Numbered from the stretch's first letter, positions 1 to 6,122 are shown. The stretch is DNA of 7,980 nt from an uncultured Oscillospiraceae bacterium (GCA_958427155.1 CAUABB010000057.1:1-7980), one strand, 5' to 3'. The notes: generated by a model not told the origin, from the sequence alone. Made by a program: numbers and translations.

Positions 1-113
1 CTCGAAGGAGCCTCCGTAAAATGAAATATAAAATCCGGATAATCGCCGCAGAGCTTTTCCTGGCCTGCCTGATTAAGTGGGAAAACGACTAAAATATTTT
101 TTACCTGTTTCAT
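1..113 (-). CDS. D-2-hydroxyacid dehydrogenase-like protein, N-terminal fragment
   Basis: Only the first 37 codons lie in the window; the gene runs off the left edge. The peptide starts MKQVKNILVVFPLN and continues with QEKL, a short acidic stretch and FIFHF. This beta-strand/helix/beta-strand opening resembles clostridial NAD-dependent D-2-hydroxyacid dehydrogenases (phosphoglycerate dehydrogenase-like), which reduce 2-oxoacids in the cytoplasm. The NAD-binding and catalytic parts are outside the window, so the family call is tentative; other Rossmann-like proteins could start the same way. The ATG at 113-111 is preceded by AAAAGGAG (132-125) with an 11-nt gap. An in-frame GTG at 122-120 sits only 2 nt from that site, so ATG is preferred. 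A strong minus-strand promoter lies at 173-201. Confidence 0.55.
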   Translation of the reverse strand, partial: MKQVKNILVVFPLNQAGQEKLCGDYPDFIFHFTEAPS

Positions 114-172
114 GGCCCGCACTGCTCCTTTTCCTAATTTTCATCATATAACAGTCCATAATAACGATTTCT

Positions 173-201
173 ATTATAGGCTTTTTTCCAATTTCCGTCA
201 A
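173..201 (-). promoter_or_regulatory. Sigma-A promoter for the leftmost minus-strand gene
   Basis: On the minus strand, TTGACG (201-196) and TATAAT (178-173) are separated by exactly 17 nt. This is one mismatch from consensus. The predicted start is near 166, which gives a leader of about 50 nt before the ATG at 113. Confidence 0.75.
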
Positions 202-248
202 CGAAACATCTCTATTCGAATGGGTTTATTTCCATACAGCAGCCTTTC

Positions 249-277
249 TTGAGAAAAAATAGCCACCGTGATAAAAT
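249..277 (+). promoter_or_regulatory. Sigma-A promoter for the HAD hydrolase gene
   Basis: TTGAGA (249-254) and TAAAAT (272-277) are separated by 17 nt. The predicted start is near 284, about 40 nt upstream of the ATG at 324. It lies back to back with the minus-strand promoter at 173-201, about 47 nt away. Confidence 0.65.
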
Positions 278-323
278 AAGGCTGTGAAAAGGTGACTAAA
301 CGTCTAAAAAGAAAGGACTTTTT

Positions 324-929
324 ATGATTCGTAATCTGATTTTTGACATGGGAAATGTGCTACTGGACTATAATCCACAGATCTGTCTGAATCTTTTCCT
401 CAAACATCCAAAAGACAGAGAAATCATCATGGATGAATTATTCCACGGACCCGAATGGATTGAAGCGGATAAAGGAGATATAACCTGTGACGAAATGTTT
501 GTAGAGATTAAAAAACGCGTTCCGGAACGGCTTCACCCTGCACTACGGAAGTGTATCGATCATTGGCAGATTTGCATGACTCCCTTACCCGGAGCAAAAG
601 AATATATCACTGCGGCTAAAAAAGCGGGATATCAAATCTATCTTCTTTCTAACGCAAGTTCCAGCATTTATGACTATTTCCCCTCCTTTCTCCCCTTTGA
701 TTTTTTTGACGGGGCGGTTATATCATCAGATGTTCACTTGATTAAACCGAATCCCAAAATTTATCTTCATCTTCTCCATACATTTCACCTACAAGCAGCG
801 GAATGTCTTTTTATTGATGACAGAGCCGAAAATGTCTCGGCGGCTGTTCGCCTTGGAATGAATGGCTTCCTTTTCAAAGGCAGTTTTGAAGGCTTAGATC
901 AGACTTGGAATTTATCTGTTTCAACATAA
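324..929 (+). CDS. HAD-superfamily hydrolase, YihX / epoxide-hydrolase-like subfamily
   Basis: The 201-residue product is a cytoplasmic HAD-IA hydrolase. Motif I is FDMGNVLLDY with nucleophile Asp8. Motif II is LLSN (Ser109-Asn110), motif III is Lys141 in IKPNPKIY, and motif IV is the acidic pair Asp165-Asp166 in FIDDRAENV. The helical cap lies between about residues 15 and 85. DxGNV in motif I and KPxPxIY in motif III are typical of the group that includes E. coli YihX, a sugar-phosphate phosphatase. The second Asp usual in motif I (position +2) is Gly10, as in that group, so the acid/base role must be met differently. The substrate cannot be told from sequence; a small phosphorylated metabolite is likely. 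AAAGGA (312-317) lies 6 nt before the ATG. The gene is monocistronic between its own promoter and a strong terminator. Confidence 0.88.
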   Translation: MIRNLIFDMGNVLLDYNPQICLNLFLKHPKDREIIMDELFHGPEWIEADKGDITCDEMFVEIKKRVPERLHPALRKCIDHWQICMTPLPGAKEYITAAKKAGYQIYLLSNASSSIYDYFPSFLPFDFFDGAVISSDVHLIKPNPKIYLHLLHTFHLQAAECLFIDDRAENVSAAVRLGMNGFLFKGSFEGLDQTWNLSVST

Positions 930-968
930 AAAACACCTGCCAGCTTTAAAAACTGGCAGGTGTTTTTT
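928..968. terminator. Bidirectional intrinsic terminator between the HAD gene and trxA
   Basis: A perfect 10-bp GC-rich stem, CACCTGCCAG (934-943) with CTGGCAGGTG (953-962), encloses a 9-nt loop. It is flanked by six A (928-933) and six T (963-968). Both strands therefore give a hairpin followed by a U-tract, which fits the convergent HAD and thioredoxin genes. The A-tract overlaps the HAD stop codon. Confidence 0.93.
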
Positions 969-978
969 ATGTTTCAGT

Positions 979-1296
979 TTAACGATGTTGTTCAATCAGG
1001 GCTGCGTAACTCGATTTTGGACGAACACCAACCTCAACGGCCAGCGTTTCTCCCCCCTTGATTAAAACAACGGTTGGAATGCTCATAACACCATATTGCG
1101 CGGCAAGCTCCGCATTTTCATCGATGTTCACCTTAAAAAAGTGAACTTCAGGATGCTCTTCTGCAAGCTCAGCAATAACCGGCGCAAGCATTTTACAAGG
1201 GCCGCACCAATCAGCATAAAAATCAACCAAAACAAGACCGTCCGCCTTTTTCACGGCTGTGTCAAATTCAGATTCCTGTAAAACAGCTACACTCAT
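979..1296 (-). CDS. trxA: Thioredoxin
   Basis: The 105-residue product is a standard cytoplasmic thioredoxin, which reduces protein disulfides using electrons from thioredoxin reductase. The active site is WCGPC (Cys31 and Cys34), with VDFYADWCGPCK matching the classical motif. The cis-proline is Pro74 in SIPT, and a family-typical Gly-Val-Arg-Pro-Lys stretch follows near residues 90-94. Length and motifs are complete. The frame stays open upstream to 1335, but the ATG at 1296-1294 is chosen because GGAAGGAG lies 8 nt before it on the minus strand; the 13 extra residues would have no ribosome site. The gene lies 49 nt downstream of a small membrane protein gene on the same strand. A TATACT hexamer at 1329-1324 could be a -10 box, but no convincing -35 accompanies it, so co-transcription is equally possible. 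No thioredoxin reductase gene is in the window. Confidence 0.96.
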   Translation of the reverse strand: MSVAVLQESEFDTAVKKADGLVLVDFYADWCGPCKMLAPVIAELAEEHPEVHFFKVNIDENAELAAQYGVMSIPTVVLIKGGETLAVEVGVRPKSSYAALIEQHR

Positions 1297-1345
1297 AATC
1301 TGATCTCCTTCCACTATGTCTTTAGTATAAATCAAAAAGGCACTG

Positions 1346-1753
1346 TTATACCTTTTTTTCGCCTTCCATCACAGAAAATTGCTGCATCTGCCGCTTTTCA
1401 ATCCTCAAATTCCGGTAGTAAAGCACTGTATCGATCGCCACCATAATGAGGTTCAAAATGTATAAGATAAGTACAATGTCCGGTGAATACAACAACTTAT
1501 TAATAATTCCGGCAATATAACCAATCAAGATGGCATAAAGGAATACGACGCTTTTACTGCCTATTTTTCTACTGGTGTAAGATTTATAAATCGAAATCGG
1601 CCAGGATATTCCAAAACAAAGAAGCATAATTGCTTCAAAAATTTTAAAGTCACCCAAACGGGATTCGCTTCCCTTCCATTTATTCGTTGTTTCTTCGTCA
1701 ACTGCTGAATTGTTTTGCTGTTTATCTATTATTATACCAATATCGTCCTTCAT
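1346..1753 (-). CDS. Small PQ-loop/SemiSWEET-like three-helix membrane protein
   Basis: The product is 135 residues from the ATG at 1753. A polar, probably cytoplasmic N-terminal tail (about 1-38) is followed by three predicted membrane helices at about 39-58, 69-87 and 93-113, then a basic tail. Helix 1 carries FGISWPISIYKSY (Trp51-Pro52), followed by a Ser/Arg/Lys-rich loop. One three-helix repeat with a proline motif in helix 1 is the layout of SemiSWEET and PQ-loop proteins, which dimerise to carry small solutes. I infer the relationship from architecture and this motif, and cannot name a substrate. The start is uncertain: no ribosome site precedes ATG 1753 or the in-frame TTG at 1759, and an in-frame TTG at codon 33 would still keep all three helices. 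It probably shares a transcript with trxA. Confidence 0.7.
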   Translation of the reverse strand: MKDDIGIIIDKQQNNSAVDEETTNKWKGSESRLGDFKIFEAIMLLCFGISWPISIYKSYTSRKIGSKSVVFLYAILIGYIAGIINKLLYSPDIVLILYILNLIMVAIDTVLYYRNLRIEKRQMQQFSVMEGEKKV

Positions 1754-1787
1754 TTGCAAGAAGCGAAATTGGTGAACAAAGTGCTAT

Positions 1788-1816
1788 TTGACAGTCATTT
1801 CTGAAACGTCTATAAT
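1788..1816 (+). promoter_or_regulatory. Full-consensus sigma-A promoter for the AEC permease operon
   Basis: TTGACA (1788-1793) and TATAAT (1811-1816) are separated by exactly 17 nt, a perfect match to the vegetative consensus. The predicted start is near 1823. Since transcription begins there, start codons upstream (for example the in-frame TTG at 1788) cannot be used, and the permease must start at 1875. Confidence 0.88.
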
Positions 1817-1874
1817 TGGTTTATTCCATTCTTTACTCAATCATTCATACTCTACATCAAAAGGACCGGATCAT

Positions 1875-2816
1875 ATGGATAGTTTTATGTTTTCTTTCAA
1901 CGTTGTTTTTCCTCTGTTTCTGCTTCTGGCACTCGGATATTTTTTAGCCAGAATCAAACTGGTTAACTCCAGCTTCGTCAAAACCGCGAACAACGTCACT
2001 TTTAAAGTGTTCCTGCCCACCTTATTATTTGTCAACATCTATCAGGCGGATTTTTCTGTCACGTTTGATCTTGGTTTCATCCTTTTAGTTTTGGGCTTTG
2101 TCGCCGCTCAGGTTGTTTTTCTGTTCCTGACGGTTCCTTTCTTAGTCCGGCAGAACGCGCGGCGGGGCGTTGTCATTCAAGCCCTGTTCCGGGGAAATTT
2201 TTTAATCTTCGGCGTTCCGGTCTGCCAGAGTATGTTCGGTGATGAAGGAAAAGCGCTTGCGGCGGTTGTGGCCGCTTTTCTGGTTCCTCTTTACAATTTT
2301 CTCGCTGTAATTGTACTAGCGGTTTATGACTCCGAAAAAAAGATCAATCTCAAACAAACGCTTTTCAAAATCATTACCAACCCGCTGATTATCGGAGCGG
2401 CGCTCGGACTGATCTGCTCCGGCTTTCATCTTTCCCTTCCGGAATACATCTTCACGCCGGTAGAACAGATCAGCTCGATCGCGACCCCTCTTGCCCTGAT
2501 GCTCTTAGGCTGTGATTTCAGTTTCCGCGGGGCGTTCCGAAATCTCAAATACGTTCTAACCGTATCGGCCTGCAGGCTGATCGCGGCTCCGGCAATCGCG
2601 ATTGCGATCGCAGTTTCACTGGGAATCCGGGACGCGCAGCTCGCCGTTTTAATGGTGGCTTTCGGCGCTCCGATCGCTGTATCCAGCTATACAATGGCCT
2701 GCAACGCGAACGCCGACTCCGAGCTTGCCGGCCAGCTGGTCGTTTCCACCTCTTTGTTCTCCATCTTTACCATGTTCGGACTGGTCTACATTACCAAACT
2801 GCTGGGATTTATTTAA
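1875..2816 (+). CDS. AEC (auxin efflux carrier)-family transporter
   Basis: The 313-residue product is an integral membrane permease with about ten hydrophobic helices and almost no soluble domain. Family features are the early NNVTFKVFLPTLLF segment, RGNFLIFGVPV near residue 107, NPLIIGAALGL near 170, ATPLALMLLG near 206 and AFGAPIAVSS near 265 followed by a polar Asn/Asp patch. Bacterial AEC proteins carry small organic anions such as malate or export amino-acid-derived compounds; the substrate here cannot be assigned. The ATG at 1875 is chosen because the promoter places the transcript start near 1823 and AAGGA lies 9-10 nt upstream of the ATG. The phosphodiesterase gene begins 22 nt after the stop with no terminator between, so the two genes form an operon. 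Confidence 0.9.
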   Translation: MDSFMFSFNVVFPLFLLLALGYFLARIKLVNSSFVKTANNVTFKVFLPTLLFVNIYQADFSVTFDLGFILLVLGFVAAQVVFLFLTVPFLVRQNARRGVVIQALFRGNFLIFGVPVCQSMFGDEGKALAAVVAAFLVPLYNFLAVIVLAVYDSEKKINLKQTLFKIITNPLIIGAALGLICSGFHLSLPEYIFTPVEQISSIATPLALMLLGCDFSFRGAFRNLKYVLTVSACRLIAAPAIAIAIAVSLGIRDAQLAVLMVAFGAPIAVSSYTMACNANADSELAGQLVVSTSLFSIFTMFGLVYITKLLGFI

Positions 2817-2838
2817 ACTTCAAAAAGGGGGAACCGCA

Positions 2839-3663
2839 TTGCTGTTTTGGCTTTTGGTGTCATTGACGGTCGTCTTGCTTCTGATTGGTATTTACCTTTT
2901 TATGATTGCTTCCCGTCCTGCAAAAGACTGGAAACTTGTCCCTTTCCTTTCTTTTCAGTACGCACATCGGGGGCTTTATACCAAAGACCAGACGATTCCG
3001 GAAAATTCGCTTGCCGCCTTTGAACAGGCGGTAAAAAACGGTTATGGCGCAGAGCTTGATGTGCAGCTTTCGGGTGATGGTCAGGTTGTTGTATTTCACG
3101 ACGGAAATCTGGAAAGGATGTGTGGGTTAAACCAGAATCTCAGCTCTCTTACCTATCCGGAGCTAAAAAAATTTTCTCTAGGTCAAAGCCAAGAAAAGAT
3201 TCCCCTTTTTACCGATGTGCTGCGATTGGTTGACGGAAGAAGTCCGCTGATTGTAGAATTGAAAGCGGGAAAAAACTATGTAGAGCTGTGTCGAAAAACC
3301 TGGGATATCCTAAAAAAATATCAAGGAGCTTATTGTATTGAATCCTTTGATCCGCGGATTGTCCGCTGGTTTAAAAAAAATGCTCACCGAGTGATACGTG
3401 GTCAACTTTCAGACAGTTATAAAAATGCACCTTCAGTCCCTCCGTTCCTCAGGTTTCTCTTGCGTGGGCTTTTTGGAAACTTTCTCGCAAAGCCTCATTT
3501 TATCGCTTACCGTCATCAAGATGCAAAGCATTCTTTTAACTTCAAACTTTGTAAAAACTGTTTTCATCTTCTCACTGTCGCATGGACAGTCCGGGAGGAT
3601 GACAACCTAAACGAAATTCTCAAGGATTTCGACCTGATCATTTTTGAGCATTTCCTTCCTTAA
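2839..3663 (+). CDS. Membrane-anchored glycerophosphodiester phosphodiesterase
   Basis: The 274-residue product hydrolyses glycerophosphodiesters to glycerol-3-phosphate and an alcohol. One N-terminal membrane helix (about 2-23) is followed by a GDPD barrel from about residue 40. Conserved residues are His43-Arg44 in AHRGLY, Glu55 in PENSLAAF, Glu72 and Asp74 in AELDVQ, His87-Asp88 in VFHDG, and Glu140-Lys142 in IVELK. The C-terminal strand has AWTVRE (Trp249) and ends IIFEHFLP, where many relatives have a Thr-Asp-Xaa-Pro motif. These residues form the metal site and acid/base pair in the family. The start is TTG at 2839: GGGGG (2827-2831) lies 7 nt upstream. The open frame continues back to 2725, but that part overlaps the permease gene in another frame and encodes no family sequence. 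Orientation of the catalytic domain across the membrane is unknown. Confidence 0.9.
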   Translation: MLFWLLVSLTVVLLLIGIYLFMIASRPAKDWKLVPFLSFQYAHRGLYTKDQTIPENSLAAFEQAVKNGYGAELDVQLSGDGQVVVFHDGNLERMCGLNQNLSSLTYPELKKFSLGQSQEKIPLFTDVLRLVDGRSPLIVELKAGKNYVELCRKTWDILKKYQGAYCIESFDPRIVRWFKKNAHRVIRGQLSDSYKNAPSVPPFLRFLLRGLFGNFLAKPHFIAYRHQDAKHSFNFKLCKNCFHLLTVAWTVREDDNLNEILKDFDLIIFEHFLP

Positions 3664-3669
3664 AGTTCC

Positions 3670-3690
3670 GGTCCTTTTCTGGACCTTTCT
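3670..3690 (+). terminator. Weak hairpin after the phosphodiesterase gene
   Basis: GGTCC (3670-3674) pairs with GGACC (3681-3685) across a 6-nt loop and is followed by the imperfect T-rich run TTTCTT. It starts 7 nt after the stop codon. The short stem and broken U-tract suggest partial termination. Confidence 0.45.
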
Positions 3691-3733
3691 TGTAAATCTA
3701 ATAAATCAAATTGTTATCAAAACCACCTAAAAA

Positions 3734-3762
3734 GTGATCACCAGCGCACTGTGGATGCGCTG
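3734..3762. other. Palindrome plus 7-bp hairpin of unknown role
   Basis: The perfect palindrome GTGATCAC (3734-3741) is followed at once by CAGCGCA (3742-3748) pairing with TGCGCTG (3756-3762) across a 7-nt loop. No T-tract follows, so this is not itself a terminator. It sits between the weak hairpin at 3670 and the strong terminator at 3776. It could be part of a small RNA, a long 3' UTR or a copy of an interspersed repeat; the sequence alone does not decide. Confidence 0.4.
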
Positions 3763-3770
3763 ACAATACC

Positions 3771-3812
3771 AAAAACCGGAGTGTGACAGCCACACTCCGG
3801 TTTTTATTTTTT
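3771..3812 (+). terminator. Strong intrinsic terminator
   Basis: CCGGAGTGTG (3776-3785) pairs perfectly with CACACTCCGG (3791-3800) across a 5-nt loop. Five A precede and TTTTTATTTTTT (3801-3812) follows. In plus orientation it ends the permease/phosphodiesterase transcript. On the minus strand a run of five T also follows, so it may also stop transcripts from the deacetylase gene, whose stop codon is about 100 nt away. Confidence 0.9.
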
Positions 3813-3905
3813 CAACAGTTTTATATCAGATTTATCTCGTCTTCAATTAAATTCCAAAATCACCGAGTCTCTTATGAACCATTAGGTGCTTTTTATTAAA
3901 CCGAC

Positions 3906-4727
3906 CTATCCGTCTGCATCTTCGGTGTGTTCTGTCAAAAGATCACTACTCTGCGTATTCTCGACCGAGATAGCTCTTCCCTCGTGGTTCAACTGAAAAC
4001 GTCCCTTAGGCAACAGTTCGCTGACAGTCTTAAACGTGTATCCCTCCTCTATCAGCTCCGGCAAAAGCTTCTTGAGCGCTTCCGGTGTGTTCGGAACATC
4101 ATTGTGAAACAGTAAAATTGATCCGTTCTCAACCTTGGTGAGAACCCGTTGAACAATTTCATCTGCGGTAGGATTCTTCCAATCAATACTGTCCACATCC
4201 CACTGGATTACTCTCTTTCCGACACTTTTCATCGTCTCAATTACCTTGTCATTATATTCTCCATAAGGCGCACGATAAAGGGTGGGATAAACGCCAGTAA
4301 TTGCATATATTTTCTCGTCACAGGCCGCCGTATCCTGTATCAGTTCCTCATAGGAAAGTTCATTGGGATGTGGGTGTTTATCAGAATGATTTTGAATTTC
4401 ATGCCCAGCGTCATATAGCTTCCGAACGTCCTCCGGATATTTTTCCACCCATTCTCCTGTTGCAAAAAAAGTCGCCTTCACACCGTTTTCTTCCAGTAAA
4501 TTAATCAAGGTATCTGTATCAGAATTTTCCCATGCCGCGTCAAATGTTAAAGCAATTTCTTTTTTGTCTGTCTGTACACAGTAAATAGGTAGCTGTTTGG
4601 TTGTTGCAATCGTCTGCGCTGCTTCCTGTAATACACCAATTGTTGTAAAAACTGCTACAACCAGGCAAGCAAACACTACACTTGCTACCGGCATAGCAAA
4701 CAGTTTCCAAGGCGTTTTCTGTTTCAT
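3906..4727 (-). CDS. NodB-domain polysaccharide deacetylase, PdaB-like, membrane-anchored
   Basis: The 273-residue product has a short basic N-terminus, one membrane helix (about 11-33), a linker and a CE4/NodB domain from about residue 57 to 240. Motifs: LTFDAAWENSDT with catalytic-base Asp63; NHSDKH with metal-binding His114 and His118; RAPYGEYN (Arg152); WDVDSIDW near 176-183; LLFHND with His208. The family removes acetyl groups from peptidoglycan or other N-acetyl glycans outside the membrane. The second Asp of the usual TFDD motif, a metal ligand, is Ala64. PdaB-type spore proteins also vary here, so the protein may be active with changed metal binding, or weakly active. In-frame starts exist at 4736 (GTG), 4733 and 4727; the last is chosen because AGGTGAT lies just upstream at normal spacing. 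It is divergent from the metallopeptidase gene. Confidence 0.87.
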   Translation of the reverse strand: MKQKTPWKLFAMPVASVVFACLVVAVFTTIGVLQEAAQTIATTKQLPIYCVQTDKKEIALTFDAAWENSDTDTLINLLEENGVKATFFATGEWVEKYPEDVRKLYDAGHEIQNHSDKHPHPNELSYEELIQDTAACDEKIYAITGVYPTLYRAPYGEYNDKVIETMKSVGKRVIQWDVDSIDWKNPTADEIVQRVLTKVENGSILLFHNDVPNTPEALKKLLPELIEEGYTFKTVSELLPKGRFQLNHEGRAISVENTQSSDLLTEHTEDADG

Positions 4728-4775
4728 CTTCATCACCTATGTCATTTATATGCAGGCAGATGAAAAAAAACACCT

Positions 4776-4803
4776 TTTATAAAAAATCAAATATAATCCT
4801 CAA
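4776..4803 (-). promoter_or_regulatory. Candidate promoter for the deacetylase gene
   Basis: On the minus strand, TTGAGG (4803-4798) and TATAAA (4781-4776) are separated by 16 nt. This gives a leader of about 40 nt before the ATG at 4727. The match is moderate. A sporulation sigma-factor promoter, which would suit a PdaB-like gene, cannot be excluded. Confidence 0.45.
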
Positions 4804-4823
4804 TGACCTTCTTCCTTCTTCAA

Positions 4824-4852
4824 TTGACAATTATTTTATTTTGTCATAGTAT
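4824..4852 (+). promoter_or_regulatory. Sigma-A promoter for the metallopeptidase lipoprotein gene
   Basis: A perfect TTGACA (4824-4829) lies 17 nt upstream of TAGTAT (4847-4852), which matches 4 of 6 positions of the -10 consensus. The predicted start is near 4859, leaving a short leader of about 27 nt before the ATG at 4886. Confidence 0.6.
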
Positions 4853-4885
4853 TAAAGAAAGTAGTTCCCAGGAGATGAGGCTTAT

Positions 4886-5860
4886 ATGAAACGTTTTTTG
4901 GCTTTGGCTGCCGCACTTTGCTCAATCTGTATTCTGTTCAGTTCCTGTGTCTTTCTGCCTAATGTTGGAACTGTTTTAAATGAATGGAATACAATTCTGG
5001 AAGACTTCTTAAATGACAGTTATACGGATCACTGGTCCTCTGAAGATGTAGACTTACCTGATTTTGAACAGGATGATTCCATTGGGGATGCATATACAGT
5101 AGAAGATTTGGAAAAAAAATACGGCTTTTCCATTGAAGATCCAGATGGGTTGCTTTCCGATGAAAATGGGCCGGCAAATTGTGCAATAATTGATCAGACT
5201 CTTGAAATCTACTCCAAGCCTCTGATTAAAGGTTTTCTAAAAAATCTTTGGAGACGGGACTGTTCTTTTTCTATGGAGTTTGTAGATGAAATCAGCGAGA
5301 GCCTGGGAGAAACCAGCTATACCACCAACTCTATCCATATTAAAATTTTCGCTCCCCGCAACTCACGGGATCCCTCCGTTACAAACGGAATCACGGTGGA
5401 AACAATTGCGCATGAACTGGGTCACGCTGTTCATGACGCGCTTGAATATCAGTATGGCGCAGACGAAATTGAAGATGCCTGGATAGAACTTAACGGTCTA
5501 TATTATTATGGGGATGAATGGGACAGCGGCTGTGAATCTTATTTTTCTTATGAATATGGCATGACCAGTTATTATGAAGATGTCGCAACTGTTTTTGAGG
5601 ATTTAGCAGCGTATCCGCTTGTCATGTCCTCCCGCCTTTCGCTGGAAGAGAATACCCCTCTTTATATGAAAGCCAAGCTGCTGTATACGATGATGAACGA
5701 TACTTTCGATCTTTCTGAAAGTCATTTGTTCGACGCTTACGAAACGGCCCGGAGCCGTCGAGGTGATACTCTGACTTATGAGGAAAGCATCAGTCAGTTT
5801 GATGCCTTTGACTATGGCTATTATGAAGATGCACCCTCAGGAAATTGGTTGGCAGCATAA
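4886..5860 (+). CDS. Lipoprotein with zinc-metallopeptidase HELGH motif, unassigned family
   Basis: The 324-residue product begins with a basic residue pair, a hydrophobic segment (4-18) and FSSC with Cys21, which reads as a lipoprotein signal peptide. A strongly acidic linker (about 40-95) follows, then a domain with HELGH at 176-180 in VETIAHELGHAVHDAL. The two His and Glu177 are the expected zinc ligands and catalytic Glu. A second acidic segment about 50 residues on, SYYEDVATVFEDLA (228-241), is well placed to supply the third, Glu ligand, as in gluzincin peptidases; this is inference. The product should be tethered to the outer membrane face, with no other membrane helix. I do not recognise the family or substrate. 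GGAG (4871-4874) and GAGG (4877-4880) precede the ATG at 11 and 5 nt. It is monocistronic. Confidence 0.8.
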   Translation: MKRFLALAAALCSICILFSSCVFLPNVGTVLNEWNTILEDFLNDSYTDHWSSEDVDLPDFEQDDSIGDAYTVEDLEKKYGFSIEDPDGLLSDENGPANCAIIDQTLEIYSKPLIKGFLKNLWRRDCSFSMEFVDEISESLGETSYTTNSIHIKIFAPRNSRDPSVTNGITVETIAHELGHAVHDALEYQYGADEIEDAWIELNGLYYYGDEWDSGCESYFSYEYGMTSYYEDVATVFEDLAAYPLVMSSRLSLEENTPLYMKAKLLYTMMNDTFDLSESHLFDAYETARSRRGDTLTYEESISQFDAFDYGYYEDAPSGNWLAA

Positions 5861-5916
5861 TTTTGACTGTGTATTAACCAATTGTCCTTATCGTTTCTTT
5901 TATGCATCATTCTTAC

Positions 5917-5963
5917 AAAGTAAAACCGTCTTTCTGTTTGAAACAGAAAGACGGTTTTACTTT
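5917..5963. terminator. Bidirectional terminator: 23-bp perfect inverted repeat
   Basis: Positions 5917-5939 and 5941-5963 are exact reverse complements around a single central base; folding as RNA needs a slightly larger loop. The GC core is ACCGTC/GACGGT, and A/T-rich outer arms supply the U-tract on each strand. It sits between the convergent metallopeptidase gene, 56 nt away, and the tRNA gene, 5 nt away, and suits termination from both sides. Confidence 0.85.
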
Positions 5964-5968
5964 ATTTA

Positions 5969-6044
5969 TGGTGGACGATGAGGAACTCGAATCCCCGACA
6001 CCCTGCACGTCAAGCAGGTACTCTACCAGCTGAGCTAATCGTCC
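5969..6044 (-). tRNA. tRNA-Val (anticodon GAC)
   Basis: The minus strand folds into a complete cloverleaf of 76 nt including an encoded 3' CCA. Acceptor arms GGACGAT and ATCGTCC pair over 7 bp with discriminator A. The D stem is GCTC/GAGT with an AGCTGGTA loop. The anticodon stem CCTGC/GCAGG encloses the loop TTGACGT, so the anticodon is GAC, reading valine GUC and GUU codons. The T arm is GGGGA-TTCGAGT-TCCTC. It is a single tRNA gene with its own promoter; the second valine isoacceptor (UAC) is not in the window. Confidence 0.97.
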
Positions 6045-6054
6045 GTGCCAAATT

Positions 6055-6083
6055 ATTATATACGATTTTTAATTATTTGTAAA
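6055..6083 (-). promoter_or_regulatory. Promoter of the tRNA-Val gene
   Basis: On the minus strand, TTTACA (6083-6078) and a perfect TATAAT (6060-6055) are separated by 17 nt. The predicted start is near 6048, only a few bases before the mature tRNA 5' end at 6044. Confidence 0.85.
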
Positions 6084-6122
6084 GAGGAAAAAAGAAGTTT
6101 TTTGTTAATTCCCTTTTTCGCC

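Noticed and set aside
2593..2612. Overlapping palindromes CAATCGCGATTG and TGCGATCGCA.
   Set aside because: They lie inside the permease gene and come from alternating Ala-Ile codons in a membrane helix.
2725..2838. In-frame upstream extension of the phosphodiesterase.
   Set aside because: It overlaps the permease gene in another frame, and the TTG at 2839 has a well-placed GGGGG ribosome site directly before the membrane helix.
3708..3812. Minus-strand open frame ending at about 3701 that could be a gene remnant.
   Set aside because: It reads through both arms of the strong terminator and has no start site or recognisable motif; chance openness over about 30 codons is likely.
4149..4782. 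Several plus- and minus-strand open frames of 61-89 codons overlapping the deacetylase gene.
   Set aside because: All are out-of-frame readings of a gene whose NodB motifs are clear; none has a ribosome site.
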